Shown here in pieces: positions 42,021 through 51,465 of a stretch of DNA of 64,000 bases. Made by a program: the position numbers and the translations under genes. The stretch comes from Marinobacter salexigens (GTDB lineage Bacteria > Pseudomonadota > Gammaproteobacteria > Pseudomonadales > Oleiphilaceae), in the NCBI RefSeq assembly GCF_018860765.1, contig NZ_JAHKPV010000001.1, positions 609,594 to 673,593 of the forward strand. The letters are read 5' to 3'. The stretch's first letter is position 1. Every line of letters begins with the position of its first letter. A model generated the notes under the pieces. That model had not been told where the DNA came from. It did not search any database and saw nothing but the letters and a program-made list of their open reading frames with translations.

Positions 42021-43853
42021 ATGTGTGGCATTGTAGGTGCGGTTTCAGAACGGGACGTTCAGGGCATTCTTCTTGAGGGCCTGCGCCGCCTGGAATACCG
42101 GGGGTACGATTCCGCCGGTATGGCAGTTTTGGATGGAAAGAGTGCCGTGCAGCGTGCTCGAGAAGTGGGCAAGGTAGCCTCACTTGCCGCTGCAATTGAA
42201 GCCAGCCCGCTTTCCGGCTATCTGGGCATCGCCCATACCCGTTGGGCAACCCACGGCGAGCCGTCTCAGCTCAATGCTCACCCCCACATGTCCGGTGACC
42301 GCCTAGCAATCGTGCATAACGGCATCATCGAAAACTATCAGGAACTGCGTGAAGAACTAAAGGCCGACGGGTTTGAGTTTACGTCTCAAACCGACACAGA
42401 AGTTGTTGCGCACCTAATAGAAAAGAACTTCCGCGAATTGGGCAAACTTTACGAGGCGGTGAAAACCTCCGTAACTCGCCTGCGTGGCGCCTATGCACTT
42501 GCTGTGGTGCATGCAGACGAGCCCGACCACATGGTTGTATGCCGTGAAGGCAGTCCGCTGGTGATCGGAGTGGGCATTGGTGAAAACTTTATTGCCTCCG
42601 ATCAACTGGCACTGCTGCCAGTAACCGATCGATTCATGTTCCTCGAAGAAGGCGATCTTGCGGATATCCGCAAGGACCGCATCGAGATTCACGACCGTGA
42701 TGGCATGCAGGTGGACCGGCCCACAAACCGCTTTGAACACAGCTCAGACTCCGCAGATAAAGGCGAGTATCGGCACTATATGCTCAAGGAAATCCATGAG
42801 CAGCCAAGAGTGATCAAGGCGACTATGGAAGGACGTGTGACAGCCTCACGGGTGCTGGAGCAAGCTCTTGGCACCGAGGCTGGTGACTTACTAAAAGATG
42901 TTCGTCACGTACAAATTATTGCCTGTGGCACCAGTTACCACGCCGGAATGGTAGCCCGCTACTGGATCGAAGATTTGGCCGATATACCTTGCTCCGTGGA
43001 AGTAGCCTCCGAGTTTCGTTATCGCAAACACGTTATCCAGCAAGACACGTTGTTTCTGTGTATTTCCCAGTCTGGCGAGACAGCCGATACTCTAGCTGCT
43101 CTGCGTCAAGCCAAAAAAGCGGGCTTCCGCGCCGCATTGGCTATCTGCAACGTGCCGGGCAGTTCCTTGGTGCGAGAATCCGATCTGGTCATCATGACTC
43201 AGGCTGGCCCGGAGATTGGTGTTGCCTCCACAAAAGCTTTTACTACCCAGCTGGTCGCACTGCTTATTTTCACTCTGGCGCTGGCCCGCAAAAACGGTTT
43301 GAGCGAAGAACGCGAAACCGAGATTGTTCAAGCGCTTCACCTAGTACCGGGACAGGTGAACGATGTATTGGCGTTGGAAGGGGAGATCGCAGAGATATCT
43401 AAGCGCTTTATGGATAAAAACCATTCCCTGTTCCTAGGTCGCGGCTCGCAGTTCCCTGTGGCCATGGAAGGTGCTCTGAAATTGAAAGAGATTTCCTACA
43501 TTCACGCTGAAGCCTATCCTGCAGGCGAACTCAAGCACGGTCCGCTGGCGCTGGTAGACAGCGAAATGCCGGTGATCACGGTGGCACCCAATAACAGCAT
43601 GGCCGAAAAGCTGAAATCGAATCTGGAAGAAGTGCGTGCTCGGGGCGGCGAGCTGTTTGTGTTTGCCGATAGCTCAGCGAACATAAAGCCAGAAGAAAAC
43701 ATCCATGTGGTGCAGCTACCGGAAGTACATGAAATAACCGCTCCAATTGTCTATACCGTTCCGTTACAACTGCTTTCTTACCACGTTGCCGTGCTCAAAG
43801 GCACGGATGTGGATCAGCCGAGAAATCTAGCGAAAAGCGTTACGGTTGAGTAG
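42021..43853 (+). CDS. glmS: Glutamine-fructose-6-phosphate aminotransferase (isomerising)
   Basis: 610 residues beginning MCGIVGA, so that Cys2 becomes the N-terminal nucleophile of the glutaminase domain; the longer frame from 41943 would bury it and is rejected. Seen: [18 protein letters not shown] and [12 protein letters not shown] (glutamine site), two SIS isomerase domains ([31 protein letters not shown]), and the C-terminal LAKSVTVE. It makes glucosamine-6-phosphate. No glmS ribozyme is expected or seen. Confidence 0.98.
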   Translation: MCGIVGAVSERDVQGILLEGLRRLEYRGYDSAGMAVLDGKSAVQRAREVGKVASLAAAIEASPLSGYLGIAHTRWATHGEPSQLNAHPHMSGDRLAIVHNGIIENYQELREELKADGFEFTSQTDTEVVAHLIEKNFRELGKLYEAVKTSVTRLRGAYALAVVHADEPDHMVVCREGSPLVIGVGIGENFIASDQLALLPVTDRFMFLEEGDLADIRKDRIEIHDRDGMQVDRPTNRFEHSSDSADKGEYRHYMLKEIHEQPRVIKATMEGRVTASRVLEQALGTEAGDLLKDVRHVQIIACGTSYHAGMVARYWIEDLADIPCSVEVASEFRYRKHVIQQDTLFLCISQSGETADTLAALRQAKKAGFRAALAICNVPGSSLVRESDLVIMTQAGPEIGVASTKAFTTQLVALLIFTLALARKNGLSEERETEIVQALHLVPGQVNDVLALEGEIAEISKRFMDKNHSLFLGRGSQFPVAMEGALKLKEISYIHAEAYPAGELKHGPLALVDSEMPVITVAPNNSMAEKLKSNLEEVRARGGELFVFADSSANIKPEENIHVVQLPEVHEITAPIVYTVPLQLLSYHVAVLKGTDVDQPRNLAKSVTVE

Positions 43854-43854
43854 G

Positions 43855-44697
43855 TTAGAGAGCCTCCCAAAGAAGCTTACGGTATTGTGCCGGAGTTCGG
43901 CCGGTCTGTTCGCGGAAGACGCGAGTCAGATGGCTCTGGCTTGAGAAACCGCAATCGACGGCAACTTCTACAAGGGGTGCGTCTGAGCGCAGAAGTTGCT
44001 TTGCTCGGCGCACTCGCTGTTTGGTAATCCAAGCATGAGGAGGGCAGCCCTGCACTAGACGGAACATTCGGTGGAAGTGAAACTCGGACATATTAGCCAG
44101 CAGCGCAAGGTCACTAAGCTGAATGGTCGAGGCGAGGTGGGCTTCAACAAAGTCCTCCACTCGACACAGGATATGAGGCGCGAGCCCCCCAAGAAGGCGT
44201 GTTTGCCGACCAGAAAGTCCTCCTATCAGATCTGTTAGAGCGCCTTCCGCGTGAAGCAGATTGTTCGACATGGCTGCATGGGCGAGTTCGGCAAGCGGTT
44301 GTGCCACATGCGGTTTATCGGCGAAGTTGGCTTCAGGTAGGTCCAGTCGGCGTGCGTCGCAGTCATGGGCCTCCGCAAACATACTTCGCAGCTTTTCGTC
44401 AGAAAGATAGAGGTGAACGAAGCGAAATCGCTTGGTGATCTCCCACTCTGAACTTTGTCCCGCTGGCATGATACAGACTGCGCCAGGCCAGCCCGATGCC
44501 TTACCTGCATCAAGCCGTCGTGTTCCTGTCCCGCCCTTCAGGTACAGGCTAAAGGTATTATTGTGTGGCGCGTCGTATCGTACGTGATCGTTTTTATTTT
44601 CCCAGATTGCCACACCGCACCCTGCACCCAGATTCATCTTGGTGGAGAGATTTTCGGCGTTTGAAAGGCTGAGAAAATGTTCAACGGTTCGAGTCAT
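43855..44697 (-). CDS. AraC-family transcriptional regulator
   Basis: 280 residues. The N-terminal ligand or cupin-like domain is about 1-175. Two helix-turn-helix motifs follow (about 185-278): LSDLALLANMSEFHFHRMFR and VEVAVDCGFSSQSHLTRVF, ending TGRTPAQYRKLL. It is divergent from the EamA exporter at 44825 and probably controls it. Its 3' end is one base from glmS, with no terminator between. Confidence 0.9.
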   Translation of the reverse strand: MTRTVEHFLSLSNAENLSTKMNLGAGCGVAIWENKNDHVRYDAPHNNTFSLYLKGGTGTRRLDAGKASGWPGAVCIMPAGQSSEWEITKRFRFVHLYLSDEKLRSMFAEAHDCDARRLDLPEANFADKPHVAQPLAELAHAAMSNNLLHAEGALTDLIGGLSGRQTRLLGGLAPHILCRVEDFVEAHLASTIQLSDLALLANMSEFHFHRMFRLVQGCPPHAWITKQRVRRAKQLLRSDAPLVEVAVDCGFSSQSHLTRVFREQTGRTPAQYRKLLWEAL

Positions 44698-44824
44698 GAC
44701 ATTAGCTTACCAAAGCACAATCGAAGTTGATTAACGCCTATCGAACTTAACCGCAAGAATATGCAAAACCGGAATAGGGAAAGCGGGTAGCGTAAAGGCA
44801 TCAAAATGCAGTTGAAGGCCTACT

Positions 44825-45718
44825 ATGAACAATATCACCCTGTTTATAACCACTGTCCTTATTTGGGGGACTACCTGGATCGGTATTGTGGCGCAGATCG
44901 GTGAGATACCAATCATCGTGTCCATTTTTTTCCGTTTCGGGCTAGCAGGGCTGATAATGCTGGCCGGGCTTGCGCTGATGCAGCGGCTTAAGCGTCCATC
45001 AATTTGGCGCTTTGTTGTTCTTCAGGCCCTTTGCCTCTTCTGTTTCAATTTTATCGGTCTGTACAAAGCCTCGGCGCTGATTCCATCGGGGCTGGTGTCG
45101 ATTGTTTTCTCGCTGGCATCAATCTTCAATGCGATCAACGCGCGGCTATTTTTCGGCGACCGGATCACTCTAAAAACGCTTCTAGCCGGTGGTGTTGGTG
45201 CAACGGGCTTGGTGCTTATCTTCTGGACCGACCTCGTGGTCAGCTTCGACGCAGCTACTCTTAAGGGCATTGGCTGGGCCGTGTTTGGAACGGTGATGTT
45301 TTCCCTCGGTAACATGGCCTCGCGGCGCAACAGCAGTATCGGAATCACGCCCGTTATTGCCAACAGTTGGGGTATGGGCATCGGCGCGCTTGCGCTGCTA
45401 GGTTTAATCCTAGCGAGCGGACAACCTTTGACACTTTCTACGAAGCCAGAGTACTGGGTGGCGCTGGTCTACCTTGCGGTGATTGGGTCGGTAGTCGGCT
45501 TCACGACCTACCTTATGCTTGTCGCAAGAATCGGATCTGCAAAGGCAGGCTACGCGACAGTATTGTTCCCGATGGTAGCGCTGGCAATCTCGACCCTATT
45601 CGAAGGCTATAACTGGACACCGCTTGCCGTGATCGGGATCGGCCTGACCCTTGCAGGAAATGTGATTATGTTTTGGCGTCCTCGCAAGCGTGACAGTGGC
45701 GAGTTAGTCCGAGATTGA
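44825..45718 (+). CDS. EamA/DMT-family transporter
   Basis: 297 residues with about ten membrane helices and two EamA repeats (TVLIWGTTWIGIVAQIGEIP at the start; GIGWAVFGTVMFSLGNMASRR at mid-protein). Family members export amino acids or other metabolites. Divergence from an AraC regulator suggests inducible export; substrate unknown. Confidence 0.88.
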   Translation: MNNITLFITTVLIWGTTWIGIVAQIGEIPIIVSIFFRFGLAGLIMLAGLALMQRLKRPSIWRFVVLQALCLFCFNFIGLYKASALIPSGLVSIVFSLASIFNAINARLFFGDRITLKTLLAGGVGATGLVLIFWTDLVVSFDAATLKGIGWAVFGTVMFSLGNMASRRNSSIGITPVIANSWGMGIGALALLGLILASGQPLTLSTKPEYWVALVYLAVIGSVVGFTTYLMLVARIGSAKAGYATVLFPMVALAISTLFEGYNWTPLAVIGIGLTLAGNVIMFWRPRKRDSGELVRD

Positions 45719-45749
45719 TTTAGGGACGCCAAGTGGCACTTGAACGACT

Positions 45750-46559
45750 CTAAAGCACTGCCTGCCGGACCTTTGCAGACACCCACTCTGAAACAATAAC
45801 CGTTGCCAGAATAACGAGAAATATTACGGTTACTTGGTTCCAGGCCAATGTGCTTAATGACGATTGGAGTTGTAAGCCCAAGCCACCTGCACCAACCAGC
45901 CCGAGAATGGTTGATTCGCGAATGTTGATGTCCCACCGGAAGACTGAAATACCCCAGAATGCCGGGAGGATCTGCGGGACAATCGCGTAATCAATAGTCT
46001 GTGCACCGGAAGCGCCTGTTGCCCGTATGGCTTCTACCTGCTTCTCATCAATCTCTTCGATAGCCTCATACAGGAGCTTTGCAACGAAACCAATGGAGCG
46101 AAGACCGATGGCGATAATTCCCGCCAATAGCCCCGGGCCTATGATGGCTACTAGCAGCAACGCCCAGATAAGGGAGTTGATTGACCGGGAGGTCACGATG
46201 ATCAGCAACGCAACTGGGCGCACGAAATAGCGGCTCGGTGTGGTGTTGCCTGCGGCCAAAAATGCTACAGGTATTGCGATGATCACACCAATCAACGTGC
46301 CAAGGGTCGCAATGTTCAGGGTATCCCAGAGCGGCTGCCAAAGTTGATTGAGGTAGCCCCAGCGTGGCGGAAGCATGCGACCACCAATATCCGAGGCCTG
46401 GCGGGGAGCGTCTGCTACAAAAGCCCAGATGGTGTCTTCGGTCATCAGGTTCCAGCAAAATACGGTCAACGCTACTAACCAGAACCAACCGAGCCATCGC
46501 AGCATGTGTTGTTTTGGGGTGCGGAACTGCCAGATCTGCGTGTCTGCTCCGGATATCAT
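45750..46559 (-). CDS. phnE: Phosphonate/phosphite-type ABC transporter permease 2 (PhnE)
   Basis: 269 residues; ATG 46559 overlaps the preceding stop as ATGA, so an upstream GTG is less likely. About six helices; the ABC coupling loop is EAIEEIDEKQVEAIRATGASG, and the NIRESTILGLVGAGGLG motif matches PhnE. It is the last gene of the phn-type operon and is a paralogue of its neighbour. Confidence 0.85.
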   Translation of the reverse strand: MISGADTQIWQFRTPKQHMLRWLGWFWLVALTVFCWNLMTEDTIWAFVADAPRQASDIGGRMLPPRWGYLNQLWQPLWDTLNIATLGTLIGVIIAIPVAFLAAGNTTPSRYFVRPVALLIIVTSRSINSLIWALLLVAIIGPGLLAGIIAIGLRSIGFVAKLLYEAIEEIDEKQVEAIRATGASGAQTIDYAIVPQILPAFWGISVFRWDINIRESTILGLVGAGGLGLQLQSSLSTLAWNQVTVIFLVILATVIVSEWVSAKVRQAVL

Positions 46560-47365
46560 TGAACCCACCGTCGGATATAGGATGAGGAGTATTCCACCAC
46601 CAACACTATTGCGATGATGATGATTAAAATGGTGCCAGCCGAATCGTATTCGTAGCGATCGATGGCTGTATTCAGAGTGGCTCCTACACCGCCAGCGCCG
46701 ACGATGCCGATAACCGATGACTCCCGGAAATTGATGTCCAGACGGTACAGAGAAAGGCCTATTAGCCGTGGCATCACTTGAGGCTGAACGGCATAGTTAA
46801 CGACTTGCCACCAACGAGCACCGCTAGCGCGAATGGCGTCGATTTGGGCGCTGTCACAATCTTCGATGTCTTCGGCCAACAGCTTGGACAGAAACCCAAT
46901 AGAGGCAAACGTCAGCGTAAGAAATCCGGCAAAAGGTCCGAACCCGAACATGGCGACGAGCAGAATTGCGATAATGATTTCCTGAAATGAGCGTGAAAGC
47001 GTAATGATGCTCCGGCAGAACATATACACCGGCGCTGGGGCTAGATTACGGGCGGCACCGATGCCGATTGGTACTGAGACCAATACGCCGGCTACAGTGG
47101 AGGTTAGAGTCATGGTCAAGCTTTCGATCAGTCCAATCTGGATATCCTGCCAGCGAGAGCTGAAATCCGGTGTTAGAAACCCCTGAATGAAGCGCCATCC
47201 TCGTTCTAACCCTTCATAAACCCGAAACCAGTCGACCTCCACCGAGTTGATCGCCAGAATCAGATAGACCACGCTGCCTGACATGATAATCCAGCGCCAG
47301 CGTTGGCTTTTGAGCAATACCGGCGGCCGCTTCCAAGTTCGCGAAGAGCTGATATTACTACTCAC
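46556..47365 (-). CDS. phnE: Phosphonate/phosphite-type ABC transporter permease 1 (PhnE)
   Basis: 269 residues from a GTG at 47365, overlapping the phnC stop (GTGA). Coupling loop [20 protein letters not shown] and [17 protein letters not shown] match the PhnE family. With its paralogue it forms the membrane channel. Confidence 0.85.
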   Translation of the reverse strand: MSSNISSSRTWKRPPVLLKSQRWRWIIMSGSVVYLILAINSVEVDWFRVYEGLERGWRFIQGFLTPDFSSRWQDIQIGLIESLTMTLTSTVAGVLVSVPIGIGAARNLAPAPVYMFCRSIITLSRSFQEIIIAILLVAMFGFGPFAGFLTLTFASIGFLSKLLAEDIEDCDSAQIDAIRASGARWWQVVNYAVQPQVMPRLIGLSLYRLDINFRESSVIGIVGAGGVGATLNTAIDRYEYDSAGTILIIIIAIVLVVEYSSSYIRRWVQ

Positions 47366-48192
47366 GAGCTCACCAGCATTGGCGAGCTATCTAGAGAGTT
47401 CTCTAGGAGGGTATCGTCGTCTTGTGGCTCATTGGTCTGCTGCATCTGGCCCCAGTCCTCGGCGCCGTAGATACGAGTGAGGGCCTCGTGGGATAAGGCA
47501 GATGGCAAGCCGTCAAACACCACCTTGCCAGCCTGTAAGCCGATGATTCTGTCTGTAAAATTCTGAGCCAGCACAACATCGTGAATATTGATGATGGCGG
47601 GCAGGTTCATTTCCCGACAAACGCTCTGGATTAGCCGCATAATTTGGCGGGAGGTTTTAGGATCCAGTGATGCGGTAGGTTCGTCTGCCAGCAAAAGTTC
47701 CGGATTCTGCTCCAATGCTCTGGCAATACCTACACGTTGCCGTTGACCTCCCGAGAGTTCATCAGCCCGTTTGTTGCAGTGATCACCTAGTCCCACACGG
47801 TTCAGTAAACTGAAGGCCTGATCAATGTCAGCCTGAGGGAATCGGCGTAGGAAAGATCGCCAACTGGAGACATAACTCAATCGTCCAGACAACACGTTCT
47901 CCATCACCGTAAGACGCTCTACCAGAGCGTACTCTTGAAAAATCATACCGATACGTCGGCGAGCCTGACGCAAAGCCCGGCCGTTGAGGGTGGTCAGCTC
48001 GGTTTCACCGAGGCAAACGCTGCCGGCGGTTGGCTCAACCAAGCGGTTGATGCACCGAATCAGGCTTGATTTGCCCGCGCCAGAGGGACCAATCAGCCCT
48101 ACGACCTGCCCCGCAGGTACGGAGAAACTGATATCGCTCAGCGCTCGGTCGCCGGTTTTGTAGGTTTTTGATAAGGCTTTTAGTTCAAGCAC
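47362..48192 (-). CDS. phnC: Phosphonate/phosphite-type ABC transporter ATPase (PhnC)
   Basis: 276 residues from a GTG. Walker [11 protein letters not shown]-loop [12 protein letters not shown], signature [10 protein letters not shown], Walker [14 protein letters not shown] and His in NIHDV. The C-terminal tail past about 250 is acidic and poorly conserved. It energises uptake through the two PhnE proteins. Confidence 0.9.
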   Translation of the reverse strand: MLELKALSKTYKTGDRALSDISFSVPAGQVVGLIGPSGAGKSSLIRCINRLVEPTAGSVCLGETELTTLNGRALRQARRRIGMIFQEYALVERLTVMENVLSGRLSYVSSWRSFLRRFPQADIDQAFSLLNRVGLGDHCNKRADELSGGQRQRVGIARALEQNPELLLADEPTASLDPKTSRQIMRLIQSVCREMNLPAIINIHDVVLAQNFTDRIIGLQAGKVVFDGLPSALSHEALTRIYGAEDWGQMQQTNEPQDDDTLLENSLDSSPMLVSS

Positions 48193-48284
48193 AATTTGTT
48201 GCCATTGCTGATAATAAAAGACGGTGGGTGGGCCACATCTCGCAACGTGGCCAACCCACTGACGACAGGTTGTGGTCTGAGCCC

Positions 48285-49229
48285 TTAGCGGCAGTTGTAA
48301 ACTACGCCGTTGGCATCATCGATCTTACGAATAACTTCCCAGTGTTCCTGAAAGGTAATCGGGATGAACTGGGCCTCACCTGACTTAGAGAATTCCTCTT
48401 CCAGAGAGGTGCCTTCCCAGTTGAAGGAGAAAAACGCCTTCTGAATCTTGTCTTGAAGTTCTGGTGTCAGGTTATGTGCGACGCCGTATCCAGTGGTGGG
48501 AAAGGTCTGGGACTTATACAAAGATACAATCTGCTCTTCTTTGATGACGTCCCGGTTCAGCATGCGCGACATAACTGAGTTGGCAACGGCTGCAGCGTCG
48601 TAGTCTTTATTGGCAACCCCAAGAATGGAGTTGTCATGCTTGCCAGAAAACACCGGAGTGAAATCTCTGTTTGGTACAAGGTCATAATCGGCTTTCAGAA
48701 TCGCAGATGGCGCCTTGAAACCTGAGTTTGAGGTTTCAGAGGTAAAGGCCAGTTCGCGGTCTCTTAGCCCTTCTACATCAGTAATGCCGGAATCCGGATG
48801 GGTGATGATTTCCATTTCGTAGCCAAATGACCCATCAGCAGAAGCCATGATGGTGAAAGGGCGGAAACCACCGCATGCAACGGCTATCGGGTTGGAGCCA
48901 GTATTGAAACCGGCAATATGGAGGCGTCCGGCGCGCATGGCTTCGATTTGTGCAGCGTTGGATTGAACGGGGAAAAACTGGATTTTCTTACCCGTTTTCT
49001 CAGACAGATGGTCTAAAAAGTCAGACCAGGCTTCAGCGTAAACAGAAGGGTCTTCCACCGGCGTGTATGCAAAAATCAGCGTAGAAGGGTCGACCTGCTC
49101 AGACTTGGCAGGAATGTCTGCAATCAGATCACCGTCCTGATCACTGTATCGGGAGTCCAGTTTGAATGCGCCCTGCGCGAGCATTGGGGTCATTAGGGCT
49201 GCGCAAGTTAGTGTCATCAATTTATTCAT
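48285..49229 (-). CDS. phnD: Phosphonate/phosphite-type periplasmic binding protein (PhnD)
   Basis: 314 residues with a Sec signal (cleavage near LAQG-A). Family signatures: [47 protein letters not shown] and [27 protein letters not shown] loop close to the mature N-terminus resembles a calcium-binding DxDxDG motif. It heads the phnD-phnC-phnE-phnE unit. The ligand (phosphonate, phosphite or a phosphate ester) is not settled; no C-P lyase or phosphite dehydrogenase is present. Confidence 0.85.
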   Translation of the reverse strand: MNKLMTLTCAALMTPMLAQGAFKLDSRYSDQDGDLIADIPAKSEQVDPSTLIFAYTPVEDPSVYAEAWSDFLDHLSEKTGKKIQFFPVQSNAAQIEAMRAGRLHIAGFNTGSNPIAVACGGFRPFTIMASADGSFGYEMEIITHPDSGITDVEGLRDRELAFTSETSNSGFKAPSAILKADYDLVPNRDFTPVFSGKHDNSILGVANKDYDAAAVANSVMSRMLNRDVIKEEQIVSLYKSQTFPTTGYGVAHNLTPELQDKIQKAFFSFNWEGTSLEEEFSKSGEAQFIPITFQEHWEVIRKIDDANGVVYNCR

Positions 49230-49292
49230 AGGTGTGTCCTTGGGTCATGAAACCATCATCAGCCAGATACTAATCAGGTAATGTTATGGTTA

Positions 49293-49334
49293 CGTGACAC
49301 CGACAAGGGATTGAACCCAAAAGTCTGTGTCACG
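49293..49334. repeat. Inverted repeat upstream of phnD
   Basis: CGTGACAC plus GAC (49293-49300, 49302-49304) is mirrored by GTC plus GTGTCACG (49323-49325, 49327-49334) across an 18-base centre. It lies about 65-105 bases before phnD and just downstream of the phosphodiesterase gene. A regulator site or intercistronic hairpin is possible. Confidence 0.45.
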
Positions 49335-49392
49335 CAATCTCGTTTAACCTAGAGGGATCGGCTGATCAGGTGAATGCGGATGAATGAGACTT

Positions 49393-50649
49393 TTAAAGCC
49401 CCATACAATTGGCGTAGTGAGTGGTGGTCGCAGGCCAGTCTGAAAAAATGCCTATTACACCTATTTCCCGAGCCAGCACATCAATTACTGTATAAATATC
49501 GCCGTCGTTGTTAATGGCATCGCTGATACTTTGGTAATACCAGCCACCACCTTCTTTTAGGGGCCCGCTGCGCTCTAATGACCAGCCAATCAAATCAAGG
49601 CCTGCAGCCTTAGCGTTGAGTGCATAGTCAGACGGAACAATCTTTTGGTGAGCGTCTAGAGTTAGCATTTTCCAAAGTGCGGGTGCCAGAATAGGAACCC
49701 CTTGTTGGGTAAGGCTTTCCATGTACGCCATAGATGTGTTCTCTGGGTCGTTACTTTTCTCATCCAGAAATACGGCTTGGCGTCCAAACTCAGGCATTTG
49801 ATTAACCCAGAATACGACATCATCCAACAGGAATGACTGCGGCCATACATCCTCAGGGCTCACGCCAGCAGAGATGTATTCGCTGATCATCTGGCGGGCA
49901 TAGTCTTCTTGTGTGTAGTCACCTTCAAAAGGCATTTCGACCACCGGTGTTTTCAGTTCTGGAGTGAACTTGAGGCCCAGCTCTTTAATCAGTTGGATGC
50001 TTTCGCGATGGCTTAACAGGGTGCCTTCAGTGGCATACAGATTCGTGCGCCAATCGGCGGTACCGCCAAGATACTCCTCAGGGGTAGTGGCATCTTCATT
50101 AAACGCATCCATTTTTCCCCGGAGCGTCTTAAACTCAGCTAGCGTAATGTCACTGGTGCGGCATTCAGCCTCAGCCTTAGTGCCTGCGCTCGGATTGGCG
50201 GGCACGAATGGCTGTGTGCATTTGGCGTTCAGCTCTGGCACGGCCACAATGTTGGTCGTGGTGTGCAGGTCGTTCTGAGCGTGGCGGCAGACTAATTGCC
50301 GGTCCTTGGTAAAGGCAACGTCGCACTCAATAATCCCAGCCCCCATTTTGGCAGCTGCCACATAGGATTCGCGGGTATGTTCAGGAAACTGCAACGGTGC
50401 GCCACGGTGGGCAATGGAGAAAGCGCTTGCGGTCGGGGTCATAGATTCACACGCTTGCAGCGTACTCTTCAGTTCACCCTCATCCATATCGTTAACCAAA
50501 AAGTAAGGTCTGGGACCAAGCTGAACCAGCGGTGAGCTGTCATCAGAAGGCGTCGCTTCGGGCGCGCTGGCGTTGTTATCGCTGTCGTTGCAGCCGGATA
50601 ACATAGCGAGAGCGCCGATGATCAGTGGCAATATAAGCAAGATTTTCAT
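49393..50649 (-). CDS. Secreted glycerophosphodiester phosphodiesterase lipoprotein
   Basis: 418 residues from ATG 50649, which has AAAAGG about eight bases upstream; lipobox LSGC ends at Cys20, then a low-complexity linker. The GDPD fold is shown by HRGAP (81-85), metal ligands in IIECDV (Glu108, Asp110), catalytic His123 in RHAQND, and the C-terminal [10 protein letters not shown] and FSDWPATT segments. It hydrolyses glycerophosphodiesters to glycerol-3-phosphate and an alcohol. Location just upstream of the phn-type importer on the same strand suggests joint phosphorus scavenging; this is inference. Confidence 0.88.
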   Translation of the reverse strand: MKILLILPLIIGALAMLSGCNDSDNNASAPEATPSDDSSPLVQLGPRPYFLVNDMDEGELKSTLQACESMTPTASAFSIAHRGAPLQFPEHTRESYVAAAKMGAGIIECDVAFTKDRQLVCRHAQNDLHTTTNIVAVPELNAKCTQPFVPANPSAGTKAEAECRTSDITLAEFKTLRGKMDAFNEDATTPEEYLGGTADWRTNLYATEGTLLSHRESIQLIKELGLKFTPELKTPVVEMPFEGDYTQEDYARQMISEYISAGVSPEDVWPQSFLLDDVVFWVNQMPEFGRQAVFLDEKSNDPENTSMAYMESLTQQGVPILAPALWKMLTLDAHQKIVPSDYALNAKAAGLDLIGWSLERSGPLKEGGGWYYQSISDAINNDGDIYTVIDVLAREIGVIGIFSDWPATTTHYANCMGL

Positions 50650-50881
50650 AACGGGCCTTTTGTTGGATATATTGGTTTTTTCCAGCATCGCGTTAGTCGG
50701 CGAGAATGGGGTGGTTGGTTAATCTAAGGCTGTACAGGCGCTAATATTGCCTAGGCTTAGTTAACGTCTGATGACAGTTTTGAGTCTCTGAGCTGGAATG
50801 TAACTGGAATCGAAGTACCGGCGAAGAACGGGACTTGCTGGGGTTGGTTGCAATAAGCCCTCTAATTTAACTTGCCTTGAT

Positions 50882-50900
50882 GAGAATGGTTGTTATTATC
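50882..50900. promoter_or_regulatory. Candidate Fur box upstream of the Cys-rich orphan
   Basis: The 19-mer at 50882-50900 matches the Fur consensus GATAATGATAATCATTATC at 14 of 19 positions by eye and contains the TGAGAAT and TTATTATC arms. It lies 26 bases before the orphan gene's ATG at 50927, so it would cover the promoter. Confidence 0.55.
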
Positions 50901-50926
50901 GTTCGGTGAAAGCCAAGGAGGATGTC

Positions 50927-51397
50927 ATGAAATTTCTTTGTCCGCACCACCGCTCGATGTTCGCAAACTTGTCACTCATAGAACAAAATGATTTGTGGGT
51001 TTACTGGATGGAAAACGCCCTTACTTTGTACGAAAGTCGGGATTCTGAAAAAGTCATCATTGTGGCAGGCAACGCCTTTGATCTAGCTTGTTTGGTTCGT
51101 ACCCGAAATTCTGACTGTATGCATGTTGAGCTGACTCTTTCTGCCATTCTTTTGTGCAGCATCTTGCGTAATTGCGGTGAACATAGCGTTGCTGACGATA
51201 TGTTGCTTCGAGCTCTTGAGAGCTTGCGAGCGACAGAGCGCTGCCACGTCCGCATGAGCGAATATTGCAGCAGCAACGAATGCATCGACATCTTGCTGGA
51301 TGCGTCACTCCAGCCAGAGTTTTTTGCCCAATATTTGAACTGGCCGACGTGTCCAGTCACCTATCCGTCTAAGCAATCGGCAATGATGGTCCACTGA
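50927..51397 (+). CDS. Cysteine-rich 156-residue protein of unknown function behind a Fur-like box
   Basis: No family was recognised. ATG 50927 is supported by AAGGAGG six bases upstream. It begins MKFLCPHHRS and has nine cysteines (5, 55, 64, 77, 83, 106, 114, 119, 142), a CPHH motif, and an otherwise helical, leucine-rich sequence without a signal peptide or membrane helix, so it is probably cytoplasmic. It converges on the last gene of the siderophore operon. The Fur-like box and location suggest an iron-starvation role, possibly metal or iron-sulfur handling; this is inference. Confidence 0.7.
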   Translation: MKFLCPHHRSMFANLSLIEQNDLWVYWMENALTLYESRDSEKVIIVAGNAFDLACLVRTRNSDCMHVELTLSAILLCSILRNCGEHSVADDMLLRALESLRATERCHVRMSEYCSSNECIDILLDASLQPEFFAQYLNWPTCPVTYPSKQSAMMVH

Positions 51398-51427
51398 AGT
51401 ATCATTGGAACTACGGAAATGCCTTTT

Positions 51428-51457
51428 AGCGGATTGAGGCAGACAGCCTGATCCGCT
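51428..51457. terminator. Hairpin between the orphan and the siderophore operon 3' ends
   Basis: AGCGGAT (51428-51434) pairs with ATCCGCT (51451-51457), with an inner AGGC/GCCT pair. There is no strong T tract on either strand. It probably separates the two convergent transcripts. Confidence 0.5.
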
Positions 51458-51465
51458 CCCCGTAT

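Noticed and set aside
50760-50790. Pho box upstream of the phosphodiesterase
   Set aside because: One CTGTCAT half-site is present, but no second repeat at 11-base spacing was found, so a full Pho box is not claimed.
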